Positions 63,178 through 64,000 of a stretch of DNA of 64,000 bases are shown here, piece by piece; positions within the stretch are counted from its first letter, which is position 1; each line of letters begins with the position of its first letter. The stretch comes from Lysobacteraceae bacterium PS02340 (lineage in GTDB: Bacteria > Pseudomonadota > Gammaproteobacteria > Xanthomonadales > Xanthomonadaceae). The translations under genes and the position numbers were made by a program. Under the pieces are notes generated by a model. The model was not told the origin of the DNA and searched no databases. It saw only the letters and a program-made list of their open reading frames with translations. The DNA lies in NCBI GenBank assembly GCA_029959605.1, contig JASCOC010000002.1:1-64000 (forward strand), in the 5' to 3' direction.

Positions 63178-63594
63178 ATGAAACTAGATATCGACGCGCT
63201 CAGCCTCCGCGAGCTCGATGCACTGCTGGTCGCCGCCGAACGACGCAAGGCGGTGCTGTCACGCCGTCGACCGATCGCGGTCGTCCGCGCCGAGCTGATC
63301 GCGTTCGTGCTCACCCAGGACTACGCGATCGAAGAACTGGTCGACGCCGCGCCTCTGGGTCCCGTCGCCGCCAAGCGCGCGAAGAAGGGCAAGCGCGCGA
63401 AGGTCGCGGCGAAGTATCGCGATCCACAGAACAAGCGCAACACCTGGTCCGGCCGTGGCCGCATGCCACGCTGGCTGGCGGAAAAGACCAAGCGCGGACA
63501 GAGCGCCGCGGACTTCCTCATCCCGGGCCTCGCCCGACCGACTGCGAAGAAAAGCAGTCCGATCGGTCAGCGGACCGTCTTCAAGCAGGGCTGA
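63178..63594 (+). CDS. H-NS-like nucleoid protein
   Basis: The 138-residue protein has a short N-terminal coiled-coil region (LSLRELDALLVAAERRKAVL). Its H-NS-type C-terminal DNA-binding domain has the core YRDPQNKRNTWSGRGRMPRWL, whose GRGR segment inserts into the minor groove. It ends in a basic tail. H-NS proteins silence AT-rich genes. No ribosome binding site is obvious before the ATG. A TTGACA hexamer at 63142-63147 could be a -35 box, but no good -10 follows. Confidence 0.85.
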   Translation: MKLDIDALSLRELDALLVAAERRKAVLSRRRPIAVVRAELIAFVLTQDYAIEELVDAAPLGPVAAKRAKKGKRAKVAAKYRDPQNKRNTWSGRGRMPRWLAEKTKRGQSAADFLIPGLARPTAKKSSPIGQRTVFKQG

Positions 63595-63626
63595 GTCAGG
63601 GCTGCGACCGGTCGCGTCAGCCCGGA

Positions 63627-64000
63627 TCAGGCCGCCGCGTTCGCCAGCGCCACCGTCGCCAGCTTGCTGGCCGGCTTGCGCCCGAGCTCCCCGCTGATCC
63701 ACACCGCCGTATCGGTCACGGCCTGCAGATCGATACCGGTGCGCAGCCCGAGTCCGTCGAGCATGTACAGCAGATCCTCGGTGGCGAGGTTGCCGCTGGC
63801 GCCCTTCGCGTAGGGGCAGCCGCCGAGGCCGCCGACGGCGCTGTCGACCACGCGCACGCCGGCTTCCAGGCACGCCAGCACGTTGGCCAGCGCCTGGCCG
63901 TAGGTGTCGTGGAAATGCACGGCGAGCTGCGCCATCGGCACGGCCTGCGCGCAGGCCAGCAGCATCGCGCGCGCCTTGGCCGGCGTGCCGACGCCGATGG
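63627..64000 (-). CDS. mvaB: Hydroxymethylglutaryl-CoA lyase (3' part only)
   Basis: HMG-CoA lyase cleaves HMG-CoA to acetoacetate and acetyl-CoA at the end of leucine degradation. About 124 C-terminal residues are present and the gene continues beyond the right edge. Visible features are [36 protein letters not shown], in which the His pair binds the metal, and [24 protein letters not shown] with the catalytic cysteine. The C-terminus ([18 protein letters not shown]) is typical. Position near bkd/ilvE fits leucine catabolism. Confidence 0.95.
   Translation of the reverse strand, partial: IGVGTPAKARAMLLACAQAVPMAQLAVHFHDTYGQALANVLACLEAGVRVVDSAVGGLGGCPYAKGASGNLATEDLLYMLDGLGLRTGIDLQAVTDTAVWISGELGRKPASKLATVALANAAA

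Overview
This 64 kb window is a chromosomal segment of a high-GC gammaproteobacterium, most likely a member of the Xanthomonadaceae (Lysobacter/Luteimonas/Xanthomonas relatives). The reasons are protein-level resemblance to xanthomonad families (ClpS, DnaE2, CopL/CopA/CopB, DUF4124 proteins, BkdA1), the lexA2-imuA-imuB-dnaE2 mutagenesis cassette behind an exact TGTACA-type operator, and a GTGGGAGCG REP-like repeat. Gene density is high and nearly all genes look chromosomal. I see no prophage, insertion sequence, CRISPR array or secretion cluster.

Layout. 1-9.6 kb: protein quality control and translation genes: clpS-clpA, a DUF885 protein, infA, then a translationally coupled set (DUF2254 membrane protein, FemAB-like acyltransferase, aat), and trxB. 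9.7-17 kb: ald behind a leader with an intrinsic terminator, ftsK, lolA, a TIKI/ChaN-like protein, rarA and small envelope proteins. 17.5-24.3 kb: the SOS mutagenesis operon lexA2-imuA-imuB-dnaE2 and a methyltransferase. 24.5-35.2 kb: TerC, then a malonate utilisation locus read on the minus strand (mdcA-C-D-E-G-B-H, a MatC-type transporter, a GntR/FCD regulator), with an MFS transporter upstream of mdcA. 35.4-38.7 kb: a DUF4124 protein, two adjacent disrupted oxidoreductase genes and an intact divergent TetR regulator. 38.8-42.3 kb: the copper resistance operon copL-copA-copB. 42.4-49 kb: tRNA-Glu, tRNA-Ala, DUF1249, the ppsR/ppsA pair, orn, DUF2721, tadA and an FMN reductase. 49.1-50.9 kb: an Fe-S photolyase/cryptochrome overlapping a DUF2256 gene. 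51-58.4 kb: a LysR regulator divergent from a full branched-chain 2-oxoacid dehydrogenase operon (bkdA1-bkdA2-bkdB-lpdA) with ilvE. 58.5-63.1 kb: MFS exporter, hydrolase and zinc alcohol dehydrogenase divergent from an AraC regulator. 63.2-64 kb: an H-NS-like protein and the 3' end of an HMG-CoA lyase gene.

How the parts fit. ClpS, ClpA and Aat form the bacterial N-degron route (tagging, recognition, unfolding). The mdc locus would import malonate and decarboxylate it to acetate plus CO2. IlvE and the Bkd complex turn branched-chain amino acids into branched acyl-CoA starters, and HMG-CoA lyase at the right edge fits leucine breakdown. PpsR controls PpsA, which lies divergent to it.

Non-coding signals. 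Two genes (clpS, copL) have a good -10 box placed so that transcription would begin at the start codon (leaderless mRNA). Operator-like palindromes lie before lexA2, lysR/bkd, the tetR/SDR pair and mdcA, and one perfect 16-bp palindrome has no obvious target. Two stretches of long G and C homopolymers (1-50 and about 24,329-24,430) look like unreliable consensus. I found no convincing wholly new system. The best leads are the ald leader, the aminoacyl-transferase neighbourhood around aat, the photolyase/DUF2256 pair, the ATC-N9-GAT site at lysR/bkd, and the paired broken oxidoreductases.
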